64,000 nucleotides of DNA from Heliocybe sulcata (lineage: Eukaryota > Basidiomycota > Agaricomycetes > Gloeophyllales > Gloeophyllaceae), in the NCBI GenBank assembly GCA_004369045.1, contig ML213525.1:375789-439788 (forward strand), given 5' to 3'. Below the pieces are notes generated by a model. It had not been told where the DNA came from, searched no databases, and saw only the letters and a list, made by a program, of their open reading frames with translations. The translations under genes and the position numbers were made by a program. This document shows, piece after piece, positions 35,376 to 50,874 of the stretch (positions within the stretch are counted from its first letter, which is position 1; every line of letters starts with the position of its first letter).

Positions 35376-38300
35376 CTATTGCGAATCTGGATCGACAGCA
35401 TCCATCAACTTGCGCGCCATTGTCTCGATGTACGCTCTGTTCGAGTGCCACTCGCGACTGGCGATATCAGAGTCCTGTGTTGCAGACGGTTACTCATGAA
35501 GCTGGCAAGCTGCTGCGGGTGAGTACGTACCAATTCCAACGATGCAAGCTGCTGCAGCACAGGCGAAAGCCTCCGCGCGACCTCTGCGCGGAACGTGTGG
35601 CCATCCGGAGCAGATACGAAGCGCATCGATTGTGCCAACGATGACTTTGGTGGCAGGCTGCTCAGATCGATGCCCTCAGAATATTGCAGAAGATGCCGCC
35701 ATAGCAGGAGCGCCAGCATCTCTACTGTGGCTACGACACACGATCAGTTCGATGCAGAAGAATCAAGGGAGGGAATGGTAAGCTTACTAAGCAGGACGTT
35801 GACATCCGTCCTGGATTCCGCCAAGTTATCCTCCAAAACCCGACACAGAAGCATGCGTTTCTGTCCAATGTCGAGCTCGTCCAGGAATCTGGTATCGGAC
35901 ATTTCTAAGATCTGGGTCTTGGATTGAGCACCGCCCTTGTCACTATATGAAACGATTCCATTACCTCTTGCATATGGTCCAACTGTATATGATCTCGATT
36001 CGCGAGTTCAGCGGCGATGTCAGCCATCTGATCCAGGGTATCGGATAGGTCGCCATAGACGTCGCTCAGTGCTTCGATAGCGTCGCCGACTGTTGGCACC
36101 GTCGCTGCAAATATCTTGGTTTACTACGCACTATGCCGGAGACGTGCTAAAGACGTACCTTGATACAACGTTGTGCGATCTTCTCTGAATGAGCTGGTTG
36201 TAACGGGCGACAGGACAATTGTGAACTCGGGCTCTGATATTACAGTCACAACTGTACCTTCAACACTTATGTGAAATGCCCACCTGTGAAGTTGCTGGCT
36301 GCTCCCAGGTAAGCAACCAATGATTCCAGAAGGAGGCGCTCCTTCTGCTTGATGGAGACGTGGAACTTCGTCAGAGAACTTTGCCCTATACAGGCAGTCG
36401 TCAGACGGAGCTGACGCGGGATTATATCTACGAACCTGGGACGTATGTCTCCGCGTCTCGCTTCTCAGCGTCTGTTTGGGGTGTGACGTTGCCCAACCAT
36501 CGCTCGGCTGCGAGGCCTTTGGCAGCCAGACTAAGCACGGCGGTATGGATATTACTGAATCCCAAGCCACCCGTCGACTACAAACTTATGAGAGGATAGA
36601 ACAAATCATGAAGAAACGGCGTACCAGTTCAGACTTAGGAATCAAAGGCAGGACGGACACGCAGAGCGATATCAGGAGATGGATCTCTTCTACCACAAGT
36701 AGCGAAACAGTCGATGACTCGTTTCGCAGCAGTATAATGATTGTGTCCCTGTGGCTGATAATGAAGTCGAGTGCCTCAACCACAGTAAGCTAAAATAGCA
36801 CTAATATATACGAAGATCGCCTTTACCTGTTTGGATGCGCTAGCATGCTGGGACCCGAGAGTAGTCAAAATTGCGTTGACAGTCTGTAACGCAGGCATGA
36901 AAAGCTGGTGATACTGTTCTATGGCGGACGGCAGGAAGTCATCCTGATCTGATTACCTAGGTCATTATAATGATGTGAAGGAGCCGAGATGGTGCAAACC
37001 GATGAACGCCTGGTTGAGCTCCGGACGAGCATCCAGGAAATCGCACTGAGCGAGCACGCGTAGGATCTGCGCCTCGAGAAGGCGTTCAGCTCCTTGACGC
37101 GTCTGGGCAGTCTGGATCAGCATTGACATCTTCGCCTCGTAAACATACAGAGGATTGAGATAATCTATGTCGAGGTTAAGTAACTGTAACATTAGATGGT
37201 GCTGTTGAACGCACCGGGCTCAGGTTCCAAGAGAGATTGCAAGAGGATATCTGACTCTTTGATGCCGGCCACAATATTTGAAAGGACACCCTGCCTAACC
37301 AGGGTCGTCAGAATATAATTGTGCGGCTCGTTTCGGAACATATGCAGCAAAGAGTCGAGTAGCATGAATGCGATCGTCTTCCAGACCTCGCTACCGTCAA
37401 TGGCATCGCGAGCTACGACAGCTGTCAGGCGGTCAGCAGTGCCTTTTAGCACCACGAGACTGACGTTGTTCAAAGTGATAGTGCTGTGACGACTTTTTTG
37501 ACTGGTCGAGTGGATAGCGGCCATCTGACTACTGAGCAGCCCGTCATCTCGGATCGAAGAAGTTGACAGCGATGCAGAAAGATTGGCCATGTCTCCCTCT
37601 GACTCTACAGCCTTGGACGTCACCAAGTGCTGGTAATTGATTAAGGCGGCGTATAGGTTGCCACGTACGAACTCGTTGCCGTTGCTATCCACGATTATAT
37701 CCAAGAGGCTCCGCAGTAGAGCCGTTAGCCGCTCTATGGGCAGAGCACCTGCATCGACATCGCCGCCGGCTGACTGCACGATGACCTGATGCTTCCTGTC
37801 TTCCCTGAGCTTGGTGATACAGGACAGTATCGCCTCCGACAGTAAGACACCAGTGCCTTCTTCGACATTTGGTGAGCGAATCGCGATAGGTAGAGCATGG
37901 AGGAGGTCAAACAGCATATTCTCGCGACCGTCTGGAGGCAGCTGCGTGAAGCACTTCATGAGAGTCATATCCAGTAGCCGCCTCCAGGACTCATAGCCAG
38001 CAGAAACGGCGCAGTGCACTTTCCGGCGATGGTTTTCGATGACGCAACTTTGTAGCACATAGTTCGTCTCCACAGCCAATTGCTGGATATGCGCTGCGGT
38101 CATGACTCGTCCTTGGGCGTTCAGGGCACGGCGGGCATCAGCCAGAAGCGACAATACGGCTGCTTCATCAACAACTTCGCAGCCGGAATCATCAGGACGC
38201 ACGCAGGAGAGCAAATTGAGATGCCCAAAGAATTCCAGTCTGAGGGGCTCCACCGAGACACTGTCTAACCAGTCAAAGTTCAGAGACTGTAAGAACTCGA

Positions 38301-41300
38301 TTATACGGCTATGGGACTGCCCCACTTCACTGAAGCCAGTAAATCCGGATCCAGGTCCATCGTCGTATTCCTCATGGCCGAAGACAATCCCAAGCAGATC
38401 TGATGCGGCCTTTTTGTGACCTTTATTTGTCAGGACGTGAAGCTCGAGCGCTGCCATGTCAATGATCCAAGAGCGTAGACGAAGGAAAGAACATAGCACG
38501 GCTGCAGTCGTGATCACGCGTGTGCCATCAGGGTAGACAACTTCCACGAACGGATCCTCTTCGAAGGTCGGCACTCTGAACGTCACCGCAGCAAGCTGTC
38601 TGGCAAAGAAGTCTTCTCTAGTCCGCAAATACCGCATAGCAAAATCTGATGTTTGAGGATGGGCGCACAGTTCGTGGACCGTGTGATACAGGCGCTCTGC
38701 TAGACCAGGCTGTGCAATGAATAGCGGCTTCATATGTCTTGTCGGTAGATGACCGCGTTCCTTGCTTTTGCCCCTTAGTACGGGGACGCCTGACATGAGC
38801 GCCTCGAATATAACGTGGATACTAGTAGCACGGGCGTTGAGTGCATGAGGGTCCTCGATCTGGTGGTTATGACTCATCCCGCCTAAGAGGAGGAAATGCG
38901 CGATATTTGGATATGGACGACCCGGCTGCGTGTTGTCAATGAAAAGGTCCAAGGCTGCGAGCTTTGTCGCCTGAATCAACGAAGTCGGGATATCTTCGGG
39001 ATCCATTGCCCCCGCTCCTGTCCACTGCTCAGCAGCAGTCTCGGCATTGTCAACGTTTTCCGTGCTCTCTGCCTCCAGTAGTCGCCTGTACCCATCTAAT
39101 ATTCGGTCCGAGTCACTGCTCTTTTCGATCAGCGCGGCTAGGTTCGTGAAGGCAGAAGAGGCAGCAAGTAAAGACATGACCTTGACCGATAGGTACACCA
39201 ATTCTGGATACGCGGAGTTCGTGACGTATGCAGCAAGGGCTGGAACATATTGCGGATAGAAGGACAACACTTGGTCCAGCTTCTGAAAATAAGAGCGAGG
39301 CAGCACGGTGCCGGCGAAAGGGATTGCGTCCATCTCTGAGAGCAAAGGTATCAAGATATCAACGAAGATATCCTCGATTTCCAGGGCACGCAGGATAATC
39401 CGCATAACGCGTGTGATCATACTGGACAGGAACGGTTCGTTATCAGTATTCCCTCTGTCAAGCTCGTCCAAGCATCCAGTAATGAACGACAAGATAGTCG
39501 TCTGGATCGGCGTATTGGTCAGGAGCCGTTTCATGACCTCAAAGCCAGGGTGAATGAGGTAGTGCGCCAAGGATTCCTGTTTCAGTCTAGCATCTCCAGC
39601 TTGTACGCCAACGAGATTTTCAAGGTCGTAGCTCGCAAGGCATCGCTCTATAAAGCATAGACAGAGATCGTTCAACTGTAGCCTGTCCGTCAGCTTCTGA
39701 TATTCGCGGACTGGGATCCTGGAGAGCACATTGTCCAACACGAAGTTCACGAAAGGCCCGATTCCAGGTAGTCGATATGTACCGCCGAGATTCTCGGGTA
39801 CAGTGTTCGTAGGCTCGCCATCAATCATGCGGGTCTTCAGCGGAATCCGCTTCGGCGTGTGGATCAGGGTGCTGAGCAGCTTCAGGAACGCAATTGTTAC
39901 CGGGTACTGCTTGTACACAGACTCAACTTCCTCGAGCTCGACTTCCACACCTCTGACCGCAGCAAGGCCCGCCCTTGATCCACGGACATTGATGATCTCC
40001 TGTCGCTCCATGACGAGCCACACATTCTTGCACGCATCCACCCCAATCATACCCGCACCAGGCAGACAGAACGCCGCAAGGGTCTCGAAAACGGCGCCCT
40101 TCAGCTCCAGCGGAACCGACAGCGGGATGAGGGACAGCAAGGTCGGAATCGCCCGGAACTGCACGTGCGTATATATGGCCGCGCGGACAGGAGGCGAGTG
40201 TGCGACTACTGTCGCAAGCAGTCGGAGGAACGCATCTGCGAGGTAGACATCTTTGACAGACAGCACCAACTTCTCAGTCGGGACCTGTGGCGGAGGCGGA
40301 GCCTGCTGCCATGGCTGGAGGCCTGGCTGCGCAGGCGGAGCGGCGAGTTGAGCGCGCGCACTCGCTGCCGCCCCTTCAGCCCATGACTCCAACATTCCGA
40401 ATATAGTATTCCATGAGACCATCGGTACACTGGAATACCCGTTGCCATTAGACGAGGGTAGACCGCTGCCTGGAACCACTTCGCCTGCACCCCGAGCCAT
40501 GAAGTTATATGAAAGCTCGCTGCATTGAGGGCCTTTGGACAGACCAGCCAGCAAGTCGTATAATGCAGTTGACATGTCTGGATCTCTGGCTTGGGTAGAC
40601 CAGACAGCCCATTGCAAGAACGATGGCAATTTCTGTTCCGACATCTCACGCAGTACAAGATATGGAGTCCGGGTTGTCTGCGGCGGATGGGCACCCCAGT
40701 ATTGTAATGCGCTGTCGGGAGGGAGGGCGGTATACAATACGCCGACGAAGGCGAACAGGACGGCGATGTCATTTCGAGGATGGTGCTGGTCATTCGGAGT
40801 AGCAAATCTCACTCCTCCTGGTCGAACCGATCCTGCCCGACCTCGATCTGCTCGGGAAGACGTGAGCAACAGGTCTTCTTGCCGTTGCTTGATTTTCCGC
40901 AGCTCTGAGAGGGCGTTTGTGATCAGATCGCGGACGAGTCCCTCGAGAGTCTGAAGCATGGGCAGCTTGAAGTCAGAATCCGGGAGCTCGGGAAGGCTCT
41001 CCGCGTCTATAGGGAGACCGAGCTGCTTCGCGAAAGACGAGGGGAGGGAGCTCCTTAAAGACCGCTGAAGTCTGAGAGTTACGAGTAGCATGTACTGGAA
41101 CGCGTCGCCTTGGATAGCATTCCACAGGAAGGCTTCGACCTGTTCTGCCCTGAAACCGTCATCTTCCTCGAGGCTCTCATCATGAAGCCTCTGATCAGTC
41201 AAATACATTGACCACCCCAAGAGAACGACGGCCTTCAAAGCCGGGTCCTTCCATGCTGCAGCAGGATCAAGTTTCCTCTTGCAGAACTGTAACGTCCGGA

Positions 41301-42283
41301 TCAACAATGCTGTTTTGGCTGTGGCTCGAAATTTGGTCTGGTCCACAGTGTTGAAGGCAACTAGTGTTGCAGTGAGGATGTAGTAAGTCACTGCGTGGTA
41401 GGGATTATTGGAGAGCCATTCGATGGAACGCTCAAGGTCCTGAGGAGAGAAAAAGTTCAAGTTGAAGATTGCAAAGATGGAGGTTGCAAGAGCGCGCCGT
41501 TCGGCTCTTAGGTATTCGATCCGTGCATCCAGAACATCTTGCGCCAAAGCGCCGAGGTGACCTGAGAACGCCGTCTTAGGTAGCTTCATATACTACGACG
41601 TGTTTATGACATACCGGGTTCTGAGATGACAGTTTCACTTCTCGCGTTCAGCCTCGCATTCTGGGTCTTCGCGAGGTCATTTCCAATCCTGTCAATTTCG
41701 TTGAAGATCTTGATGGTCAACCCAGGCCCCGTCTTCGAAGGGTCACTGGGCGGGATGAGGTATCCAATCGCGAGCTCTGCAATGGCGCGAAAGACCTGCG
41801 GGGGGTCATCCGATTGCGCGACTTCACATGCCTCGAAGATGAGGCGTAGACACTCGGCAAGATCCCGACGTCTCTGGTGGTAGCGCATTATCGCCTTCTC
41901 GACGGCCGCGACGGGGTTCAGGTTGGGATTCTCAGTGACAACAGAATGCATCACGCCAGCACAGTATCTCTCCGAGCAGTCAAGCTGCTCCGACAGAAAT
42001 ATAACTTGACGCGCAAAATCCGGGTTAATGACCAGTTGTCGGCCCTCCACCACCATCTTGCCTGCGTTACATGAGCAAATCCAGTAGCCACAGGAATATT
42101 GCAAAACGCACCAGACGTCAACTCTCTCTGCTCCTGCATATTCCTCGGTCCAACATCAAATATCCTCGTCAACTGCTGCCTGCTCTCGTTGAGTTCATCG
42201 AAGAGTTCCTGTTCGCCATGCCGAGGCCCATCCGGGGAGAGTGTGCTGATCAGAGCCGCCCGTAAGTGAGCCAGAGAGTCCAT
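35376..42283 (-). CDS. NUP192: nuclear pore inner-ring protein Nup192/Nup205
   Basis: Large alpha-solenoid scaffold nucleoporin of the inner pore ring. The biggest exon is 37192-41589, coding about 1465 residues beginning MKLPKTAFSGHLGALAQDVL. It has segments typical of the family such as NLNFFSPQDLERSIEWLSNN, PYHAVTYYILTATLVAFNTV and LVYLSVKVMSLLAASSAFTN. Upstream exons (to 42283) give MDSLAHLRAALISTLSPDG and QVIFLSEQLDCSERYCAGVM. At least six short exons follow at the 3' end, the last reading DSDIASREWHSNRAYIETMA and ending at 35376. About 2,000 residues in all, normal for the family. It is divergent from NAA30 with 152 bases between start codons. Confidence 0.88.
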
Positions 42284-42435
42284 GTTGCACTAGTACTTGC
42301 CTGCGCCACGGCAGGACGTTGAGTGGCAACTTGCAGAACGGGCTTAAGCGAGCTCGGACGCGACGCGTTGCGTGACGCGCTACGGCCTCGTGTCACCAGG
42401 CGCGTAACAGGTCCTCTTCTCCTTCCCTCTCCTCT

Positions 42436-43251
42436 ATGAGCACTGAAATTGAGTATCGTCAATATGCCGGAGAGTCTGATCTACCGCACATCATGGCCCT
42501 CGTCCAGAACGAACTCAGCGAGCCGTATGTGATCTACACGTACCGCTACTTCCTCCATCAGTGGTACGTATACAGTGGCACTATCTACTCGTATATCCTG
42601 ATCTGAGCCTCGATACAGGCCGCAATTGTCATTTCTTGTAAGCTGACAGGCCGCTGAGCCATCGACATGACCCCGACCTCCCCCTTGCATCTTAGGCATT
42701 CCCCGCGAACTCGACCGACCCCGTCGGCGTGATAGTATGCAAGCAAAGCACGCACCGCACCTCCGCTAACCGAGGATACATCGCAATGTTAAGCGTTAGC
42801 AAGCTGTGGAGGAAAAAGGGAATAGGTGCGTCTCCTATCATTGCCGCTTTTCTGCGATCGGTCTGGAATGCGCCCCCGCCTGGCTAAACAGCCTCCACCC
42901 TCGTCCGCAAGTCAATCGATGTCATGAAAGAACACGGAGTTCGAGAGGTGTGACATCCCTTTCCTTCCTGCACTCAACCCCCGAATTCACTGGCTGCCCT
43001 CGTAGATCGTCCTGGAGACGGAATTCGACAACTCTGCTGCCCTCTCCCTCTACGAATCCCTCGGCTTCATACGTGAGAAGCGCTTATACCGCTTCTACCT
43101 CAACGGCAAAGACGCCTTCCGCCTCGTTCTAGCTGTCAGCCCATTCGAGAACGACTATAACAGGAAGGACAACATAACGCTCCTTGCTCCATGTCGCGCC
43201 ATCCCGATACCGCCTCTACCCTACGATCCAGATGAAGTATCTTCCCGCTAG
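42436..43251 (+). CDS. NAA30: NatC catalytic subunit, N-alpha-acetyltransferase 30
   Basis: GNAT-fold acetyltransferase that acetylates protein N-termini beginning with Met plus a hydrophobic residue, as catalytic subunit of NatC at the ribosome. Seen: [60 protein letters not shown], the acetyl-CoA binding motif with [20 protein letters not shown] (a substituted R/Q-x-x-G-x-A/G site), [20 protein letters not shown] and [18 protein letters not shown]. Four exons with short introns. The TYRYFL and LYRYYLNG-like motifs identify NAA30/Mak3 rather than NAA10, NAA50 or NAA60. It converges on KAR2, 311 bases apart at the stops. Confidence 0.88.
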
Positions 43252-43562
43252 ACGCATAATGCCCAATCCTCAACCTTGCTATGCTTTGTACGCTGTCACA
43301 TTCTCTCTCTTTTGGTGTCTAGGTCTACTTCTCCTTTGTGTACTCCTCTCTTGTATTCATAGACAATTTCTTCTCAATCATACTTCCTAGCTCGCAGTGA
43401 CCCACATCGTACTCCGGCTTCAGACTAAGTCCCGCTGGTCCGTTCAAAGCGTCCTCATCGTTATCAAGGTATAAATACAAGCGACGGCATGAACGAGTAA
43501 TAATTCCTTCTAATTACTATCGTTAAGACCTACAATAGGCGTCTTTTGGAACACCCAGCCTC

Positions 43563-45958
<2,396 letters not shown>

Positions 45959-46002
45959 GGTGGTCGGAGGAGAGTGTGAGCAGTGCGTCAACTGCTGTCC
46001 TA

Positions 46003-46012
46003 CTTTTATAAA
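46003..46012 (-). promoter_or_regulatory. TATA box of KAR2
   Basis: TTTATAAAAG read on the minus strand, roughly 45 bases upstream of the first possible ATG at 45958 and 80 bases upstream of the second at 45922. The distance suits the second start better. Confidence 0.6.
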
Positions 46013-46038
46013 GGCAGGCCACGTCTGAAGCGCACTTG

Positions 46039-46046
46039 ACACGTCA
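46039..46046 (-). promoter_or_regulatory. UPRE-like site (TGACGTGT) upstream of KAR2
   Basis: TGACGTGT on the minus strand, about 80 bases upstream of the ATG at 45958. It matches the TGACGTG core bound by Hac1/XBP1-type factors in fungi. BiP genes are classic unfolded-protein-response targets, so the position fits; binding is not shown. Confidence 0.55.
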
Positions 46047-46086
46047 ACGCCCTCGGTATCGTTTTCCCACGCGTCTTGTGCTTCAC

Positions 46087-46101
46087 AGAAAGTTCACGAA
46101 C
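46087..46101 (-). promoter_or_regulatory. heat-shock element upstream of KAR2
   Basis: A perfect alternating triplet GAA-nn-TTC-nn-GAA at 46088-46100, the three-unit heat-shock element bound by Hsf1, about 130-140 bases upstream of the start codon. A fourth TTC at 82-84 of the same block is one base out of register. Confidence 0.65.
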
Positions 46102-47360
46102 CCACTGCCCTTCTGCGTACTCTGACCACGAGGGCAGTACTGTCGAGTTTTGTCGAGATTAGCGCCATGCTGTTGACGTGTTGGGCACCGCATCTGGTCA
46201 ACGTTTGCCCGCTAGTCGTCTTCTTGTCTCCCACTTGCGTACCGAAACTCCCATGTTGGTTCAAGCATCGGCTCGGGATAGTGGACGCTGCTTTTGGCGC
46301 TGAAGTAGCTGCAAAATGATGACGGCAGATCGCCTCTGTGTGACGGCTCAGCGCTGTTCGACAGGCTTGCGGAGCACCCTCGACATACGAGGGGCCAGGA
46401 CTCAGGATCATGCGGATGGTCTGTCGCTGACTAACTGGGATTGCTCGCCGTCACCGGAGGACCGAGTCTGCGTGGACTGTGTGGAGACATCAGAGCCCTT
46501 CCGAGATTCCCGAGACTACTGCTATCGAAGGCAGCAGAAAGCTCCCAGTCGATTTGACCGACTAGAAAGGAACAGTGGGGAGCAGGTAGCCAGACCGGAC
46601 TGTCAGGCTAGTCCCCGGGTGCATAGGATGAAGTGTTTGATGTATGCGCAGAAGAACAAGGTATATGCGCCGGAATCTTTGATATATGCTCAGTGAAAAT
46701 CAGCCTTAAACCCTAGCACACTGGACGATACTCTCCCATATCTCTGAAGCCTCAGGAGCTTCATGGTAAAATAGGAGCGCTCATGGCTTGCAGATGCAGG
46801 AGATAGTCAGCAGATATCTAGCTCGGTGTCGGTCTTGTGTTTCCATGGATGGGGCAAGCTGTGGCTTCCGATGGATCTGCTCTTCCCGGAAGGACCTTCA
46901 ACAGCATCCATTAGACTGTATCGGATCCGCTGAGAGTAGCAAGAGGCTCATGCAGGCCTCTCTTCATGTTCGGTCTTGGTACGATGATGCTGGATTGCAC
47001 GATGGCACTCGTAAAAGTTATGAGATCGTATATAGAGAATGCATTCGGCGTTCCGATTATTGTGTGTCCTGCAAGAGCAAATCCAAAGGAAGTGAGAAAA
47101 CCGGCGATGAAGGTGGGCATAACGGGAAGAGGGAAGCTTCAAGCATGCGACTCGCATTTAAGGCGGGTTCAGCGTACATCATTCACTCGTGCCAATAAGA
47201 TGCAACAGTGAAGAATGCGTACAAAGCCTTAGCTCAATATTGCGCTTCAGGTGTAAACAAACGTGTACATGTGGCGGGTTCGCGTTGCGTGCATATCACG
47301 TGGCAAAATCCGCCGACCACGCGATGTCCACGTTGATTGCACAGCCACACGCTCCGCTCG
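46102..47360. other. intergenic region, no firm gene
   Basis: About 1.2 kb between the BiP promoter and repeat copy B. On the minus strand, 46911-47120 reads a hydrophobic FIAGFLTSFGFALAGHTIIG that resembles a lone membrane helix, but no splice-consistent neighbours were found. Probably degraded sequence. Confidence 0.4.
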
Positions 47361-49273
47361 TTTTCGACCGCGATGTCGGCGGCTGGCTGCAGCATGCAGA
47401 CGCTCAATGCAATCGGTGAGCCGTGCTGGCTGACAGCTCTAGCTGCCCGTATAAAATGCTAGCCGCTACCTCTTCAGGCTTCCTTCTTCCCGACCAGTAC
47501 TACATCGACTTTGCATATCGACAAGTACTACTACCAGTCCTCGAAGCTTTAAATCGCCATGGCTGACGGCATCGATCCGGCCATGTGGCTCCTCTTCATC
47601 TTCATTGCTGGTGTCTTTGGGTTTGGTCTCTGCACGGTTCTCTACTACCGCGGATTGGTTCCTCTCATGGGCGTCATCGCCCTGGTCCGCGTGGTCTTCA
47701 GCAGGGCTTCTTCCCTCGACACCGTTGGTATTCTTCCTCAGGCTAGTGGCGATGTAAGTCATGTTGACCTACTGCGAGGCGCTCACCGGCTGACACATAT
47801 GATACCGAAGAATCATGGTTCCGGTGTCTTCCGTGTGTGGAGGAAATACTGGGGTGGCTGTAAAGAGTGGGTCGTAGAGAAGGTACGTCCAACGCGTCCT
47901 CTTGCCCTGGTAGTTCGTTGACATGCCGCGACACAGCGCATTGCCTTACTGGATGCCGTGGTCGAGGTCAAGCTCTCGATCCTCAGCGTACTCAAGGCTC
48001 GGTCTTCGCTCCCCGCTTCGCCTTCTGCTAGCGGTCTCCCTCTCCCCGCATGCACCCCGCCCAATGTGCAAGGGTCCAGGCCCACGGAGCCTTCTGTCTC
48101 GAAGCTTGCTGGTCTTAAGTCATGGCTCAGTCGCTCATCGGTAGTCACTGCGGACAACGACATCGAGAAACTGTCAGCCACCCCAGCACCTGCGGGCTCC
48201 GTTCTTGCTGGCCTTGCTTTCTGGCGCACCCCGCCTCCGGTCAAAGTTGCTCCTCGCCCGCTGACACTCCTCGCTGGGTCTCCTATCACCGGTCGCTCAG
48301 CAAAGCGAGCCACCTGGTCGCCTGCCCACGCACCCTGCAGGATGATTGGGGCACGAAGGTATTCTCCGCCGACCTCTAGGGAGATCAAGCCAGTCGATTG
48401 GGTGCAGGAGATGGGAAGGAGCAAGAACAAGCGGAGGTCTGGCATCACGTTCTATCGTCGCGACTGTGACTGCGGTATCCCCACTCCGCCGATGTCGCCT
48501 GATTTTGCCGGGCCCAGCCATGTTTTGTTTTCCGCCGATGACGAAGCTACTACCTCCTCCGGGACTGTGGACCCCACGCAGCCCATCACTAGCGAGGACA
48601 AGGCGATTTCCGAGTCTGCCAGCATTGACAACGACCGGGACAATGCCATCTCTGCATCTCCCAGCGGCGACAGCAACGATCCCGAGACGATCAGTGACTC
48701 TCCCAGCGGCGACAACACGGACCTCATCTCTCTATACACGGATACGGACAGTGCCTCGGTGTACTCGGAGCAGACTATCTCCAGCGAGGAACAGACGATT
48801 TGCGACTCTCCCAGCGGTGACAACAGTGCACTCATCGCGCTCTACGCGAACCTTCCGAGCGACGACGAGGACCTGAAGATGACGCCTGTCCCTGGCATCA
48901 TTGTCACCTCACCTACGCAGGATGCGCTGCCTACTCCTCCTGCAAGTCCCGTCCTCGAGGTCGCGGTGTCTGAGAGCAAGCCAACTGATGAAGGTCTTAA
49001 GCTTCCTGTGCCTCAGCTTGACAAGCCGCACACTCTTCCCGTTCCTGTTAAGGACGAGGAGCCTACGGTCGTTTCTGTAGTCGATGGGCGATACAGCATC
49101 CCATTGACGAGCAGAAGCCTAGGCTTGTTCCAGTCCTGCGCAAGAAGGGGACGACGCCGGTTCTTCGTACCATCTTTGAAGAAGATGAGGAGGAGGAGTC
49201 ACCTGTTGTTCCTGTCGTTAAGGCCGAGCTTCCTGTCGTTCCTATCGTCAATGCTGAGGCCCCTGTCGCTCTT
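47361..49273 (+). pseudogene. copy B of the acidic membrane-protein repeat family, truncated
   Basis: Shares with copy A the promoter (TATA 47450-47456), start (47559), the same two introns and the coding sequence through the SPSGD tract. The start MADGIDPAMWLLFIFIAGVF is identical. Differences grow toward the 3' end, where B reads GLKLPVPQLDKPHTLPVPVK in place of A's YLLVSQLGKRQSLPGTVK. A single base is missing near 49100 (CATCCCATTG against CATCCCCATTG), so the frame is lost. At about 49273 homology to A stops and an unrelated tail begins, so the basic C-terminus and KEN motif are absent. Orientation is opposite to copy A. Confidence 0.8.
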
Positions 49274-49624
49274 TCATGGCATCACACGTCGTGCTGGTAT
49301 GCGACTGTGCGCGCAGGCGTCTGTGAATGTTTTTGACGCCCCTGGTGTGTCGGCACGGCGAATCGCACTTCACCCCACAGCCTTCTGGCACGATGAGCTT
49401 CATAACGAAACTGGCGGCCTTGTCTTGTTTATTTCAAGACGCTAGCCTCACCCGTATAATGATATAGCAATGGACCGTTGTCCGGCAATCGACACTCCCC
49501 GCTTCTCGCATGTCGTGCTTCTGTACGCCCTCGCGACGAGCGTATGCCTCGACGAGACTCGCATCGATGCCTGGGACACGGTGTGGACATGTGTACCGTC
49601 CCCGGCCCTCTCCTCTGTTTGGTG
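48064..49624 (+). repeat. inverted repeat, left arm (copy B side)
   Basis: About 1.56 kb that recurs in reverse at 52297-53851. It covers the 3' two thirds of copy B and 350 bases of unrelated tail (49274-49624). Both arms carry the same junction (GTCGCTCTT then TCATGGC), so the junction was formed before the duplication. Confidence 0.85.
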
Positions 49625-50874
49625 GTCTATGGTATGTGCAGACGCTCCTCGCATTAATGGCCTACTCATGTCATACAGGTAGCCAATATGTATCCTGATT
49701 TGAACCTATATATACATTGCAATTAATGGGCATCGTGCCTTCTCTCTGCACCCAAAGACTGAGAGCAGATGAGGCTGACATCTGGTGTACAACTGGAAGC
49801 AATCTGACTACATCTGACTAGACGTCCAGGTGATGGATGAGGCGTTGAGTTGGCAGCAAGCGGGATGCAGGCTGGTGTCCAGTGGCTCCAGCATCTTGCA
49901 CATGGTGGTCATGTCACCCGGTGATATGACCTGGCAACGCAGCAGCTGGTGCAAGTCGGCGGTGTAGAATGCACGCCTCCAAACCCGTTGCTGTAGACCG
50001 AGAGGATGCCGCCAATCACGACCTCATTAGCAGTCGAGCACATGCGCACCGTTTGTCTCCGTCCAAGCTAGGGTGTGGCGAGTAGGAGAGAGAAAGGGGA
50101 AAAGCGTCAGCTGCCGGAAAAGGGCGGGATTGTGGCCGAAGGCCGAATGCTACAAACGAGACAGGAAGAACACGAAATCAACGCGAAATCGATGCAGCGC
50201 AATGCTGAGTACCAGTTCGTGGGGTTGGGCGAGAGAGCGGGGCGGCAACAGCCGAAGGCCGTTGTGGCTGCGTCCGGACTCTGAGCGTGGCAGGTGAACA
50301 GCGCGCCGGAGTCGGCTAAAGCCAAGATCTCGGGCTCAACCAGAGCCGCAGTGACCCTTTCTGCCCGAGATGCTGTTGAAGTGCTTGAAGCTGCACTTGA
50401 TGAGGTTCTTTGCAAAGTCATAGTCGGCAAGCGAAGGTAGGTTGCCGTGAGTTAGGTGAGCCGGCGGTGCGCTTTGAGCGCTGAGCGCTGAGCACATGGG
50501 GTCGAGGAAGGTGCAGATCGCAAGGACGAGGCTGGACACGGTTTGCTCGGGGTTGCATGTTGATCGATGATCGGTTGGGGTCCTAGAAATGAACGTTGAA
50601 CATTAATGAACTGCTGGTTGTGACATGTGATCATGCCACTGAGAGCGAGAAGCCTTCGGGTCAAAGCCTCTAAGGGCACGTATCGATGCTACCAATATTG
50701 GCATCTGCGCAAGTGCTTTACCTAAAGCAACAGCCCTCCGTGCGGATAAGCTAGTGCAGCTTGCGAGAGGCAACAGAGTACGCCACATGTAGAGCACTTC
50801 AGCATTTGCGCCAACCAGATCTATCTAGAAAGGCTTCACATTGTCCAGGTGGCCTCTCAAAACAGAAGATCACT
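49625..50874. other. spacer of the inverted repeat, first part
   Basis: No gene recognised. Contains purine-rich and GC-rich tracts around 50070-50290 with two near repeats of GCCGAAGGCCG. Open frames of 60-107 codons overlap on both strands without domain signal. Confidence 0.4.

Noticed and set aside
46911-47120. Minus-strand membrane-helix-like frame
   Set aside because: Only one helix, no start context and no neighbouring exons; probably decayed sequence.
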